Source of the DNA: Ephemerocybe angulata
Taxonomy: Eukaryota > Basidiomycota > Agaricomycetes > Agaricales > Psathyrellaceae
Reading direction: 5' to 3'
Assembly: GCA_013368325.1 (NCBI GenBank)
Contig: JAACJK010000005.1
Location: 434,001 to 498,000 of the forward strand
DNA length: 64,000 nucleotides
Below, piece by piece: positions 34,801 through 45,209 of this stretch. Positions within the stretch are counted from its first letter, which is position 1. The number at the start of each line of letters is the position of its first letter. The notes beneath the pieces were generated by a model. The model had not been told where the DNA came from, did not search any database, and saw nothing but the letters and a program-made list of their open reading frames with translations. The position numbers were made by a program, and so were the translations under genes.

Positions 34801-35520
34801 CACACTTGGCAGCGAGGTCAAATAGCTAAGTGGAAGGTCTATTAATGAATTGAATGAAGTATGTGACGAAGAACGCACCGAAGATAAGTGGCCGGGTCTC
34901 CCTCCTCCTCCTCCTCTTCCTCATCATCTGCCATGCGTTCTTCGACAGCGAGCCTCTCTTCTTCGGTAGCCTTCTTGTACAGATCCCTACACACTGAATG
35001 CCATCTACTTATTTTTTTACTTCCCTCAATACCATCCTCCTCGCAGCGTAAGTCGAGAGCAGCAGCAACCTTCTCGGGATACAGCTTTGCGAAGGTCTCG
35101 TACGGCTTGAGCTGCCTACTTCGGGGGGTATAAATTTCTTTGAGAAGCTTGGGCGAGACCGTCACAGAGGTATTCCTGCTTCGGGGATTAAACTGCCATC
35201 GGAACCACTCTTTTAGGCGCTGAAGGCCCGGGTGACGAAACGACGTGAGCTTGGGTACCTGAGGTACTCAATTATGGCACACACACCTTCTGAAGCTTCG
35301 CCAATGCGGTTGAGTATATCTCCATCTCCTTTTGATCCAGACTTCCGAGGGTGCGTCCTGGGAATATACCTTCGATAAGCGGGAACGCCGTGAGGTAACT
35401 CGCGAAGAGCTTGAGCCAAAACAACTTGTACTTCTTGTCGACGCGGCATTGAGAGTATTCGGGGAGGAATCCCTCACAGAAAGTCCTCTGCTTATTGGTT
35501 AACCAGCTAGGAGGCGCCAT
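31803..35520 (-). CDS. KDZ-element gene E: large Pro-rich protein
   Basis: Spliced minus-strand gene starting MAPPSWLTNKQRTFCEGFLP at 35518-35520. The N-terminal region (LPEYSQCRVDKKYKLFWLKLF) is shared with E' and the right-hand E. Exons with PRSRQLKPYETFAKLYPEKVA, AVVDPAVRKAGVLALVTIVG and FGDHDKTPLFATTW follow. Then comes a long low-complexity part: ten-residue repeats of the type PDSVAPAPNS (34.0-34.2 kb) and repeats of APSVTPNNSNSGAGRSD (32.7-32.95 kb). The C-terminal domain has EWFTNTVAHLRKC..WCELESTLGFG, then RPVEWSKWTTK, DPAEIGIVITKWWC and PNGFVSLMMLAFWWG. This W-rich domain is also in the right-hand E. No known catalytic motif; function unknown. It is divergent from D with 360 bases between the starts. 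Confidence 0.72.
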
Positions 35521-35791
35521 CGGTGGGGTTGATACTTGGGGTGGAGGCTTTAGGGTACGGCCAACGGAGGGGCGCTCTGAGAGTGCAATGCATTGCAAAG
35601 CGTAGTTATAATGTATAAGATTAGGACACTATAATGCATTATTTCTTTGAGAAGGTCTCTTATGCGAATAACGAAGTCTATTTTCTAAGTTTCGATCGAG
35701 ATCGGTCGGTATTCCAGCTCAGAGCATGTGGCACCTGTGTCGTCCGTGGACTTAGCTTGTGCAAATAATGCGTAAACACTTGAACTTACTG

Positions 35792-35798
35792 TATATAA
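35792..35798 (+). promoter_or_regulatory. TATA box of gene D
   Basis: TATATAA, about 85 bases upstream of the D start codon at 35881. The right-hand D gene has the same box at a similar distance. Confidence 0.5.
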
Positions 35799-35880
35799 TC
35801 TACCCCACCAGGATCACAACCTATCATCCCCTTCTTCTACTTTTCACCACTTCTTTCTACACATCAACAACTTCGATTCA

Positions 35881-37053
35881 ATGGCCGGGCATTCTAACGT
35901 CAAGGAGGAAGGTGCCGCCGCGATCCTTGGTCGTGCCACCCTCTCCCCCGCGATGTTGAGGCTACTCGGCAATTTGATCAGGGCTATTGATGCGCGTACG
36001 TAGCCTTTTCCCAATCTTAACCTGTGACACTCACCATCATATCAGGCCACCTCGCTCTCGATGACCATGCACGGGCCAATGCCATCCCCGGGCGGGAGGA
36101 TGTTGGTACGTACGCAATACTGAGGTAACACGACCATGGTCTCTAACTAGCATAAGTAGAGCCAATCACCTGCCCCCGATGCAGAGGTAGCGGTATCACT
36201 ATGATCTACTCTGCCAGCGAAGTCGAGGAGGACGACGACGACGACGACGACGACGACGACCTTCCCCCTCGTAAGTATTAAGTGATACGTGCTACCAGAT
36301 TTTGCATCTCATGTGGCTAATACCGTCTCTAGACATGTATCTCGGGCATCCTTCTCTCCCAACCATTGCTGTCACTGGCACTCCAGGTGCCGGTCCTTCT
36401 GGTGCAGCGGCTTCTGTCACCGCTGCCGCCCCTGCTCCTGTAGGGGCAGCAGCTGCTACTGTGCCTCTTGCTACTTCCGCGGCTGGTACCGCCCCCAGTG
36501 CTCCAGTGGCCCCTTCTGCCGCAACGGCTCCTGTCACTGCCGCCACCCCTGCTCCTGTAGGGGCTGCTGCTGCTACGGGCCTTCCTGCTACGCCCGCGGC
36601 TGGTACCGCCCCCAACGTCTCGGTGGCGCCTGCTGTGCAAGTGACCTTTCCTGTCTCTACCACTGTGCCCCTTCCTGTTTCTCCCACTCCCGGATTCCAT
36701 TCTCTTGGTCCTAATGTCCCTCCTCCCACGCCTCCGAACGCCGTCTACACTGACAGCTCTGGTAAGTCTCCCTTCAAGTTACACAAACAGACTAGTACTA
36801 ACCGCCACCCCCATAGCCGATCGCTTCTACACCGTCACTCGCGGCATCAGGGTCGGAGTCTTCGGCGGATGGTGAGTGTGACATATGCTGCGATTGCCCC
36901 GGTAACCCCTTAAACTCACCCTCGACTAGGATGAATACTTCGCCAAATGTCACCGGAGTCCCCGCTGCTAGCTATACGCGCCACCGTACTCTCCAGGCTG
37001 CATACGAAGCTTACGTCTCGGCTTACAACAGCGGTATCGTCACTCACGCTTAG
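35881..37053 (+). CDS. KDZ-element gene D: CxxC plus RNase H1 N-terminal-like domain
   Basis: Six short-intron exons join in phase. The N-terminus is helical (ATLSPAMLRLLGNLIRAIDA). Then come a CPRCRGSG knuckle, a run of Asp encoded by a GAC repeat (36230-36260), and a long Ala/Pro/Val/Thr-rich linker. The C-terminal domain RFYTVTRGIRVGVFGGW, then VTGVPAASYTRHRTLQAAYEAY, matches the pattern of the RNase H1 N-terminal / viroplasmin-like fold (YxVxxGxxxGVF..W..V.G...A.Y..F....A..AY), which binds RNA/DNA hybrids or RNA. There is no RNase H catalytic domain. The same architecture, including the linker end TPGFHSLGP, is found in the right-hand D. Its role in the element is unknown; nucleic-acid binding is the likeliest guess. 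Confidence 0.75.
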
Positions 37054-38718
37054 ATGACTTCATGTTTTTCCACCACACTTCCCCCAACTCACTTGCAATA
37101 ATCCCCCCTCCCAGTCCTCGGCGTAGTTACCTTTTTTGATGTACATTTTCGCCTCGCCGTTACGTCGTATACCTGCTTTGATAGCCCCCGCCTGCATATC
37201 TCCCCATCGCGCTGCTTTCTCCCCTCGGACAGATAGATATTCCCGGACAATATAACTCATGTTTGACCGTATTTCGCCCAATGAGTGAACAAGTTTAGAA
37301 TGAGACCAACAAACAGGTCCTGATTGATGTATAACCCTCGTGTACTGACTCCATCCCATCGCGTGTCCTTGCAAGTCCAAAATGAGGAGTGTGCACTTCG
37401 GTCTAGAAAACATCGACTGCGACTCGACCTCTCAAGTCTCCAGGTCAGGTCACAATGCACACTCAAACTGTCACTAGGCTCACAAACAGCAGCTTCCACC
37501 ACATATCAAGGCTATGATCTATCCAGACGAGCCACGTCCCTCCTACATGGGGTCTTAAGCGCCTGTGCCTCCCAGCGACCAAACGAACAAGTCCTATGCC
37601 GTCGTGCCGAACTGTTTGCCGTGCGGAGATCAGCAGGCCGCTGTCCAAGCCGCTTTCGCCGATGGTGGGTTTCAAGCTCCTTCGGCAAATCCCGGGGCGG
37701 GCCGACCTTGGACTTCATCGAACTTGGGCATCGAAAGTGAATAAGTCGCAGTCGACACAAGTACACCAGGGGGCGGGGATATTAGAATACTCTGTATACA
37801 ATGCACTTGGCCTTCCTCGACATATAAATGGTCCAGAAAGCGTGACCACATGTCTACGGCTTGCGTGGGGGGACAATCTGCTCGTACCCTGTCAGACGGT
37901 GGGTACCGCTGTCAGTGCGAGGACTGCGTGCAGCAACGCTCTCCTGTTAAACACACCCTATCATAGATATATTAGTATTTTGATTAGTTTTAAGGTAAAT
38001 ACAGCCCTTCCGAGTCCCGAGTATGGTGTAAAAAGCGGGAAGTTCTGTATAATTGCGAATGAAACCTTGAAGTCTCTGCAGAAGTCCCGAAACCAAAGGG
38101 GTGAGTCTAGTACTTGGCTATCATGTTGCTATATTGCATCTCTAAACAGTATGGCCTCTTACCTGAGGTTTAAAAACATTTGAACTTTTGTACAAGAGAA
38201 AAGTGTTCACATGGCACTTGGTTTCCGTCTAATAACTCGCCAATTATCGGCCAAGTCCTAAACCCATACACCAAGGCACTGAATATGTAGATCAGAATAT
38301 TCACAAGGATGTGTAGTGGTTGGGACTTACATTTTATGAAGTCAAACCTCTTATCGGTGCCTCTCAGGCCCCAGGATCGTGAATTTTCTGTTATTTTCGC
38401 ATTATGGAAAGATTTATTCGAAACCCAATTGGACGCCATGCAAAGGCCGAACTTGGCTGGAGAAGCGCTGGAATCAATCCACGGATCGGAGAAGTTGAGT
38501 ACTAGATCCAATCTTCGATCCCCCCGAATTGTGACATCTTCTTTCCCTTTCAGGACTTCCCCGCGCCACAGGACAGAAATATAATCATCCGCCTGGCTAA
38601 ATACTGAACGAGTCGCCTGGTGTCGCACCATAGGATCCCCTCAGTTGCTACGCCCAGGTACGTTCGCTCTCGCGTCCCTGAAGTTCCCTCCGTTACTCAC
38701 AGTCCCTACAAGCTAGGG
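37054..38718. other. spacer inside the left KDZ element
   Basis: 1.7 kb between D and C. Several open stretches occur on both strands but none has codon bias, splice-consistent frames or similarity to the corresponding spacer genes of the right element. A TAAGCGCC octamer lies at about 37552. No gene supported. Confidence 0.4.
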
Positions 38719-39191
38719 ATGTCAGACGTCCAACGCCGTTGGGCTCGTGCTCAGATCTGCGACCTGACCATTGGCGCCCTCGAGTACATCGAGACCTTGT
38801 CTGTCGGCGCGAACAAACATCAGTTCTGGCTTGCGTATCTTACGCGCTGGTTCCTCATCTATCCGATTTTTTTCAGAGTCTCGGCATCATTGAGCATGAG
38901 GAGGCAGCAGTTGCGGGCTGAAGTAGGGGTGAGTCGTTCTAATTCACCCCCTCATTTCCAATGCCGACCCCACCCATCGCCCTTCAGGCCATTCGATCAG
39001 CCGTTCTAGGCATTGCTAGGAGAGCCGATCCAGGCGCGAACACCAGCGAGGTCTCAAGATACCATGTCACCGTCGAGTCCCTCAAGGCCACGCTCACTCG
39101 CGACTTGCAAAATCTCACCGACATTGCTGCATATCTGGATCGTCCTTACCGTATCGACCCCCGTAGCTACTTTGATATCTTGTACCGTTAG
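38719..39191 (+). CDS. KDZ-element gene C: small conserved protein
   Basis: Two exons (38719-38928, 38988-39191) with an in-phase GTGAGT..CAG intron give 137 residues starting MSDVQRRWARAQICDLTIGA. It shares the CDLxIGxIxYxExL pattern and a following AxRxA...RY/RDxxxxLxxxLxxLL pattern with the minus-strand gene at 56973-57499 of the right element. Soluble and helix-rich; no motif recognised. Its conserved position between D and B in both elements is the main argument that it is a genuine element gene. Confidence 0.7.
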
Positions 39192-39906
39192 ATTTCTGTA
39201 TCGCCCAAGTTCACGCTATCCAACCTCATAGTGATCGCTCTCTTAATTCACGCGCAAGTACAATTGACGACTATCTGTGAGTTGAATACTTGGAAACTGT
39301 GCTGTAAGACCCAGCGTGGCATGTAAGACGTTAGCAAGGGGCCTTACGCGAAGTGCACGGTATCGTATAGCTAATCTCAACATCTCGATTCAAGGCATTT
39401 CCCGGGTTCTGCGCCGCGGGCGCACTCAAAGATGGAATGTCCGCTTTAGGCGCCGAGTCGTTGCAAAAGAAGGTATGGAAGCAAATATCACCTTCTCCAG
39501 CAGGATTATGTTATTTCTGGAAGGCCAGTGGGCGCTATCGATCATCACCGGGCTTTTTTGCTTGGACCAGATGGGTCGCGCCTGAGCGGCTATTGGACTT
39601 GACTCCATCAATTAAGCCAAATTGGCTCCGATTCGCCCAGATCGTCGATCTCAGTGGTAGCAACAGGCCGTCGGATGAAAGTGAGATCAAGTCCTACGCG
39701 GCTACCATTTCTCAGAGGCGTCGCGTTCTCGGAGACGCGGAAATCCCAACATCTAATTCACGGTACGGATTTTCCAAACAGAGTCATCTTAGATCCTAGA
39801 ACTGAGGGACGGCGCCTATATAAGTTGCTGGAAGGGATGCATTAAAGGCCAACGACCACCGCCATATCCCAAGTGACCACACTATTCGCCTATCATCCAC
39901 ATCAAC
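39192..39906. other. spacer with TATA box before E'
   Basis: No gene seen. TATATAAG at 39817-39824 lies 83 bases upstream of the E' start, matching the TATA spacing of gene D. Confidence 0.4.
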
Positions 39907-40440
39907 ATGCCCGCCAGCCTTGAGGTACGTCATCGATCCATTTAAGTTATAATCGCTCAGGCTAACTTTGCCTCCAGAAGTTACTGACTCCGTTCAGCCA
40001 GGAGAAACGAGCTTACCTTAGGGCGCAGCTCCCCGACTATGACAAGGCCGAGCTCGAGGGGAATGGGGAGGAGTTTGTCCTCAGCCTCATCGAGGACTGG
40101 CTGGGTCGATGGAAGGTGCTTGGCCAGCGGGGCGCGAAGAAGTACAAACGCGAGTACTATGACAGGAAGGTGGAGGAAGAAAAGGAGGTGAGTAGAGATC
40201 TTACTGTTTCCGGTGCTTCCGCGCCCTGATCGAGGTCTTCAGAAAATACGCCACGAGCTCAGTAGGCGCCTCCAGAAGCTTCGTCGCAAGCGAGATCAAG
40301 AGAAGGCCGTTGATACGGCAATTGCCTTCTGCAACGCGTACCGCGCATGGCTTCATAAACACAATTCTTTCTTATGTCGAGTCCCTTCATGTGCCCTCTG
40401 TTTGCAGAAGGATGAGGTCTTGGGCGGTCGATATATCTAG
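39907..40440 (+). CDS. E-like short gene (E'), only in left element
   Basis: Exons MPASLE, then KLLTPFSQEKRAYLRAQLPD to EEEKE, then KIRHELSRRLQKLRRKRDQ to LGGRYI with TAG at 40438-40440 join in phase. The second exon has the same layout as the N-terminus of gene E (a start similar to LTxxQRxFLxxxLPEY, then a W-containing helix). The Pro-rich and W-rich C-terminal parts are absent, so it looks like a shortened duplicate of E. The right element has no counterpart at this position. Intact and with its own TATA box, so it may be expressed. Function unknown. Confidence 0.55.
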
Positions 40441-40464
40441 GTACTCCTCGTAACACAGTCAATA

Positions 40465-41229
40465 TTATTTGCCGAGTTGCCATGTACGATCTGCTAGAGT
40501 ACGTAACAAAAAGTTTCGTCCCCTCTTCAATACACCCAAATCCTCTGCTAAGTCCAACATCCTCCGGGCTATCCATCGCTGATTCTGGGCGGCTATAGCT
40601 ACTGTTGCCGAGCGTTCACACGTGTCCAAACCCGCCGGATCAGCCATCACAATCTGCCCAAGTCGATCCAATCGGTCCTCAAGCAACTTGTACTCCGCCC
40701 ACGAGTCACTGATCAGCTTCGATTCAGGAAGGCGGTGGAGACACGAACTCTGGGCGCGTAGCGACAGAATGTACTGGTGCGTCATATAGCCATGTAAGGC
40801 TGCTGACACCTCTGGCCACAGGTCGTCAAGGAAGTTCTCGATCGAGGTGAGTGGATCGGGATATGGCGGCAAGCCCAGCAGGGCTTCGAAGTCGTCCTTC
40901 TCGATGTCAACGGCATCGAGACTCAGCATGTCATCCCCTTCCGCGAAGCGCGTAAAAGTGTAGTGACACTCAAGTCGGCTCGATACCTCCATTGCCGCCA
41001 ACTGCCGAACACGTTCCGATGGTGAGGGAGGGGGTTTCCGCTTGAGGTACGACCGTTTGCTCTCCTCTCTACGAGCCGCGGACGAGCTGAGTTTGTTTAG
41101 AAGCCATTGAGATCTAGAAATCGAAGATCTAGACTCTCACCTCTTGTTTGAAGCTCGGCGGAGCTTTTGCTGAGCCTTCTGAGCAGCGGCTTTGGCCTCG
41201 AGCGTAAGGTATTTGGCTCGTCGTCCCAT
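40465..41229 (-). CDS. KDZ-element gene B: basic-N-terminus protein divergent from transposase
   Basis: Start ATG at 41227-41229; exon 1 encodes MGRRAKYLTLEAKAAAQKAQ and a strongly basic segment. After an intron (GTGAGA..CTCAG) come RREESKRSYLKRKPPPSPSERV and an acidic C-terminal region (DDFEALLGLPPYPDPLTSIENFLDDLWPEV as two blocks). The right-hand copy (54895-55650) keeps MGRRAKYLT, the basic/KPPP stretch and the GDPPYPPTLTTLE block. The N-terminus resembles the DNA-binding basic region of small fungal regulators, but no leucine zipper is evident. It faces the transposase gene with 181 bases between start codons, suggesting coordinated expression. Function unknown; DNA binding is inference. 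Confidence 0.7.
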
Positions 41230-41410
41230 CACGGTAGAGCTTGGGGGACCCGGCTAGTAAGGTTCTTGCGAGCCTATTCGGTTGTGGCCTATTAAGAGGA
41301 GGCTCTCACCCAAGTCTAAGTACAAGTCTGCTTCGATCCCCCAACCAACCTCGGTTTGAACCCCGTTGACCTATTTTACAACCGCGCCCGCCTAGTTGAT
41401 CGCTGCCACC
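41230..41410. promoter_or_regulatory. bidirectional promoter between B and KDZ transposase
   Basis: 181 bases separate the divergent start codons of B (-) and the transposase (+). The right element has the same arrangement with 130 bases (54765-54894). No obvious TATA box; CT-rich tracts occur. Confidence 0.5.
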
Positions 41411-44400
41411 ATGTCCAAGCCGCCGAAGAAGCGAAAATTGAAGATAACGACATCAACTCCCTTAACATCACTTAGGCCATCGACATCTAGCGCAAGTTCC
41501 TCACAGCCCGTCGAAATCACGAACTTCAAGCGCCTAGCGACTGGAAATCTCAAGATCTGCTCGAATCGGACTCGTGTGCTCAATGGACCCGACGACTACG
41601 ACGATTCTCCTGCTTCGACGACTAAAACAAAGACAGCGGAAGAAATACTGGAGATGTGGGAGGAGACCACGGAGCTCAACGGCTGGGATAAGAGTTATTA
41701 CGACAGTTTCATAGAGCATGAGGAAGCACCACCATCGTCGGAGAGTACAGATCAGAGGAACCGCCCCACTGGCCAAGGGGTACGTCTTCTATCTACTATC
41801 ATTATTGCTAGTCTAAGACGGATGCAGGACAAGGCGATTCACGAGTGGGCGAAGGATATAGATAACTACCTCCGCATCATCCTGACACTAGAAGGTCGTG
41901 GAAAGAACCCTCCTGAGCAATGTACTCAATGTGCGACGGCTACAGCTCAATATAGATGTATTGTGTGCGATAACCAGGGGCTTCTCTGCGGAGAATGCAT
42001 GCGGGAGACTCATCGGCGGCTTCCCCTACATCGAATCCAGGTGAGTACCCTCCTCACTATCCCGCCTCCCCCTTCTAATTCATTTCTAGGCTTGGAATGG
42101 GACTTATTTCGCCAGATCATCGTTGAAGTCTCTGGGCGTTCGCATTCAGCTTGGGCATCCTCCCGGAGAAATCTGCCCACTGCCAGATATGGCCTGGGGA
42201 GACGACTTTGTGGTCATTGACTGCGACGCCGTGCATTTGGTTGGAGTGGACTACTGCCGCTGTGGAGCGACGGAGAAGTCCCAAGTTGAACAACTTCTTG
42301 AACGGCGACTCTACCCAGCAACTACAGAGAATCCGAAGACCGCCGCCACATTCCGCGTGCTAGAAGTTTTTGAACTTCTTCAGTATGAGTCGAAGGTGTC
42401 GCCATTTGAACTGTGGAAAGCTCTTGCGCGTCTTACTGACAATACAGGGCTGGCTCCATCGAAGGTAGGCATCTTCCGCTATCTCGATGTCTCAGTCTAT
42501 TCATTCTTTCATTGCCAGGATCGATACCCTAGCTTCCTGAGGATGGTGCACGAGTGGCGCCACCTCAAGCTTCTGAAAAGAAACATGCGGGGGCACGATC
42601 CTGTACGCAACTCCGCGGAGACAAAGCTGGGAGAGTGCGCGCTTCTCTGTCCCGCTTGTCCGTACCCCAATATTAACATGCCCGAAAACTGGGAGGACGA
42701 ACATGAGTCTCTGAGGTACGTGAATATGTCTTTGTATCATTATCTGCATATTCAAACATATCACTACAGATACATCCATAGTCTGAACCTTGCACTTGAC
42801 GCCTGCTTCCGACTGAGGAGGAAGGATGTTTCAAGTGACCGCGCGGATCCCGGGCTTAGCAAGGGGTTCGCGTACTATGTTGAGAACAAGAAGTTCGAGG
42901 AATATCTGACGGCTCACGCTAACGAAGTGGAGCCGAAGAGCGAGTGCTCACGCCACGACGCCGTCAACCTCGCCGACATCACACCAGGCCAAGGTTATGC
43001 TTCATCGGGGGTCGCAACCGTGGAGTGCGCGCGCCACAACATGAAGCGGCCCTCCGCCGTTTGTGATCTGCAAAAGGGAGAGCGGTATGTTGCAGTTTCA
43101 CCAATCCTTATTCCACTCGTTCTGCTGCTGACACTGGAGACAGGTACTGTAATATGGACTACATCCTGCACTTCGGGCTTGTTCTTTTTGGCCTGGCCCT
43201 CCTGCGAAGCTTCATCATCTCTTACGATATCGCGTGTCAGTGGTCGAAACACCTTCTTGCCCGGCTGGTGGTCATCGATGAGAAGTCGAAGTCACCGCTT
43301 CTCAAGACTGACACTCAAATCCGCTTTGTCGTTCCAAAATTCCATCTCCCTGCCCATGTACCAGCGTGCCAGACTAAATTTGCCTTTATGTTTACTCCAG
43401 GTGCAGGTCTTGGTGATGGGGAAGCTCCAGAACGTGGTTGGGGAGATGTGGGTCCCCTCGCAACAAGCACAAGGGAGATGGGCCCGGGTACGCGTCGTGA
43501 TACCCTGGATTACAATTTTGGTGATTATAATTGGCGTAAGATCGTCGATCTTGGTACGCCTTCCATCACTGCAGCCTGCTTCGTTCCGCATAATTGATCA
43601 ATTTCTGAAAGGTCCGTCTCTACTGAAAAAAATGGACAACGCGGTCTCGAAGGTGGCCGAGCATACCATCGCGCATCAAGAGCTGGAGGCAACACTCGAT
43701 CGAGATAAATTAGCGGAGTGGACGTCTAGCGCCGAAGCATGGGAGAAAGACCCCACCATGCCAAACCCCTTCGAAATGCTGATGATCGCGCCGAAGCAAG
43801 ATGCTGTTCGTAAGGCGCTTGCAGCCGAGGAAGCGGTTCAACTTGCGCAGGGGAACGACTTCTCTCTAAGCCCCGACTGCTCTCCCAGTGTTCTGATATC
43901 CAGAGGTATCGATTTAGAGGCTGATCAGTATGTCTCCCACCCCGCGGAGAGTAACGGATAACGCGCTAATAATTTCGTAGGCGCGCGCTCAAGGCAGAGA
44001 TGAAGGAAGTCTGGACACATTCCCGTGATCGTGAACTCACCCGCGTACAGCTCCGCTCCAACACTATCATCAGGAAGGTCGAGGCATGGTATCAGATCCT
44101 CCAACTGTACATCCCCGCGACCGTCTTCCTCAGACAGCAAGCTACCGGGTCAACAACCATCAAACCGTACGACCTTCCGCTCTGGCTTCCTTCCCAGATC
44201 GGCCGCAAGGCCCCAGTAGATTGTCGATTAATCGAGATCGAATACGAGCTCCGGACGGCCCAGGCGCAAGAGGCCCTGACCACCTTGAGAAGATTTCTTC
44301 AGCGCAGGACGACTGTCTGGGATCTGAAAGACAGACATATCCGCGGTCAAGGTGCGAACACAAAAGCTCTGACGCTGCTCGACAGCATTCAGGATCGAAT

Positions 44401-45120
44401 CAGCACCGCGAGGGACGCATACCGCCAGGCTCGTAAGTCTCTGCTGGCACTGGCGGATCTTTTAGGTAAGGCCGGTGTCGACACAGTCTTCTTGCCGCTA
44501 GAGGACAGTGACATACGGTCCATGGCCCGAATAGAATGGGACGAAGACAGCAGGACGACAAATGAGACCAACCGAACGCTGTCCTGGATTTGGAGGCATT
44601 CGGGGGCTGCGGCAGATAACCGCACCGATTGGGAAGCTGAGAGTATGTATATTTAAATCTATCCATTGTTGATTCGTACTTATGTTGCTTGTCAGCTATC
44701 AAGGTCGAGTGGGCGAAGTCACGGGCCCGAGCGTGTCGCTATAATGAGGAGATCAACATCGTCAAAGAGGAAATGAATCGAACTGGACGATTTATCTTGT
44801 GGAAGGAGAAGGAGTGGATTAAGCAGGGAGTCGCGAAGCAGGAACACGCGAAGGCGAATGGGCTACCAGGAATTCCGGAAGAGTACGCCGAAGGGCTTCA
44901 AGCCTATGCTATGCGGCAGGCAGCAATGTGGCATGGGTTACGGAGGCGGTTCGAACACGGGTGGCAGCATGTCGACAAACAGATCTTAGAGGCAAGGAGG
45001 GAGATAGAATCACCAGCGTTGTACTACACAAGAAAGGAAAGGGAAAGCCGGAACTCAGGGGTCGAGCCAGAGCCCAGCAAAAAGGACACCTCTTCAGCGG
45101 ACGTTGATGTGGTCATGTAG
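41411..45120 (+). CDS. KDZ transposase with CxC2-type cysteine cluster (left)
   Basis: Nine exons (41411-41779, 41828-42040, 42090-42464, 42519-42715, 42770-43084, 43144-43553, 43612-43927, 43981-44642, 44696-45120) join in phase to 1,093 residues. The N-terminal cysteine cluster has CTQCATATAQYRCIVCDNQG, LLCGECMRETHRRLPLH and YCRCGA. The DDE core shows the first Asp in LALDACFRLR, the second in SYDIACQWSKH, and the Glu in GEAPERGWG, followed by the KDZ signature STREMGPGTRRDTLDYNFGD. A long helical C-terminus follows. KDZ enzymes are DDE transposases of large fungal DNA elements. All catalytic residues and the reading frame are intact, so the protein may be active. The matching protein lies in inverse orientation at 51064-54764. 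Confidence 0.9.
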
Positions 45121-45209
45121 TATTAGTACGTGTGCTTGTATCAATGTTTATTTTGACTCCCCTTCGAAGAGAACTCTTAAGTTGTGCGAGAGCGGAGATC
45201 GCGGCCTGT

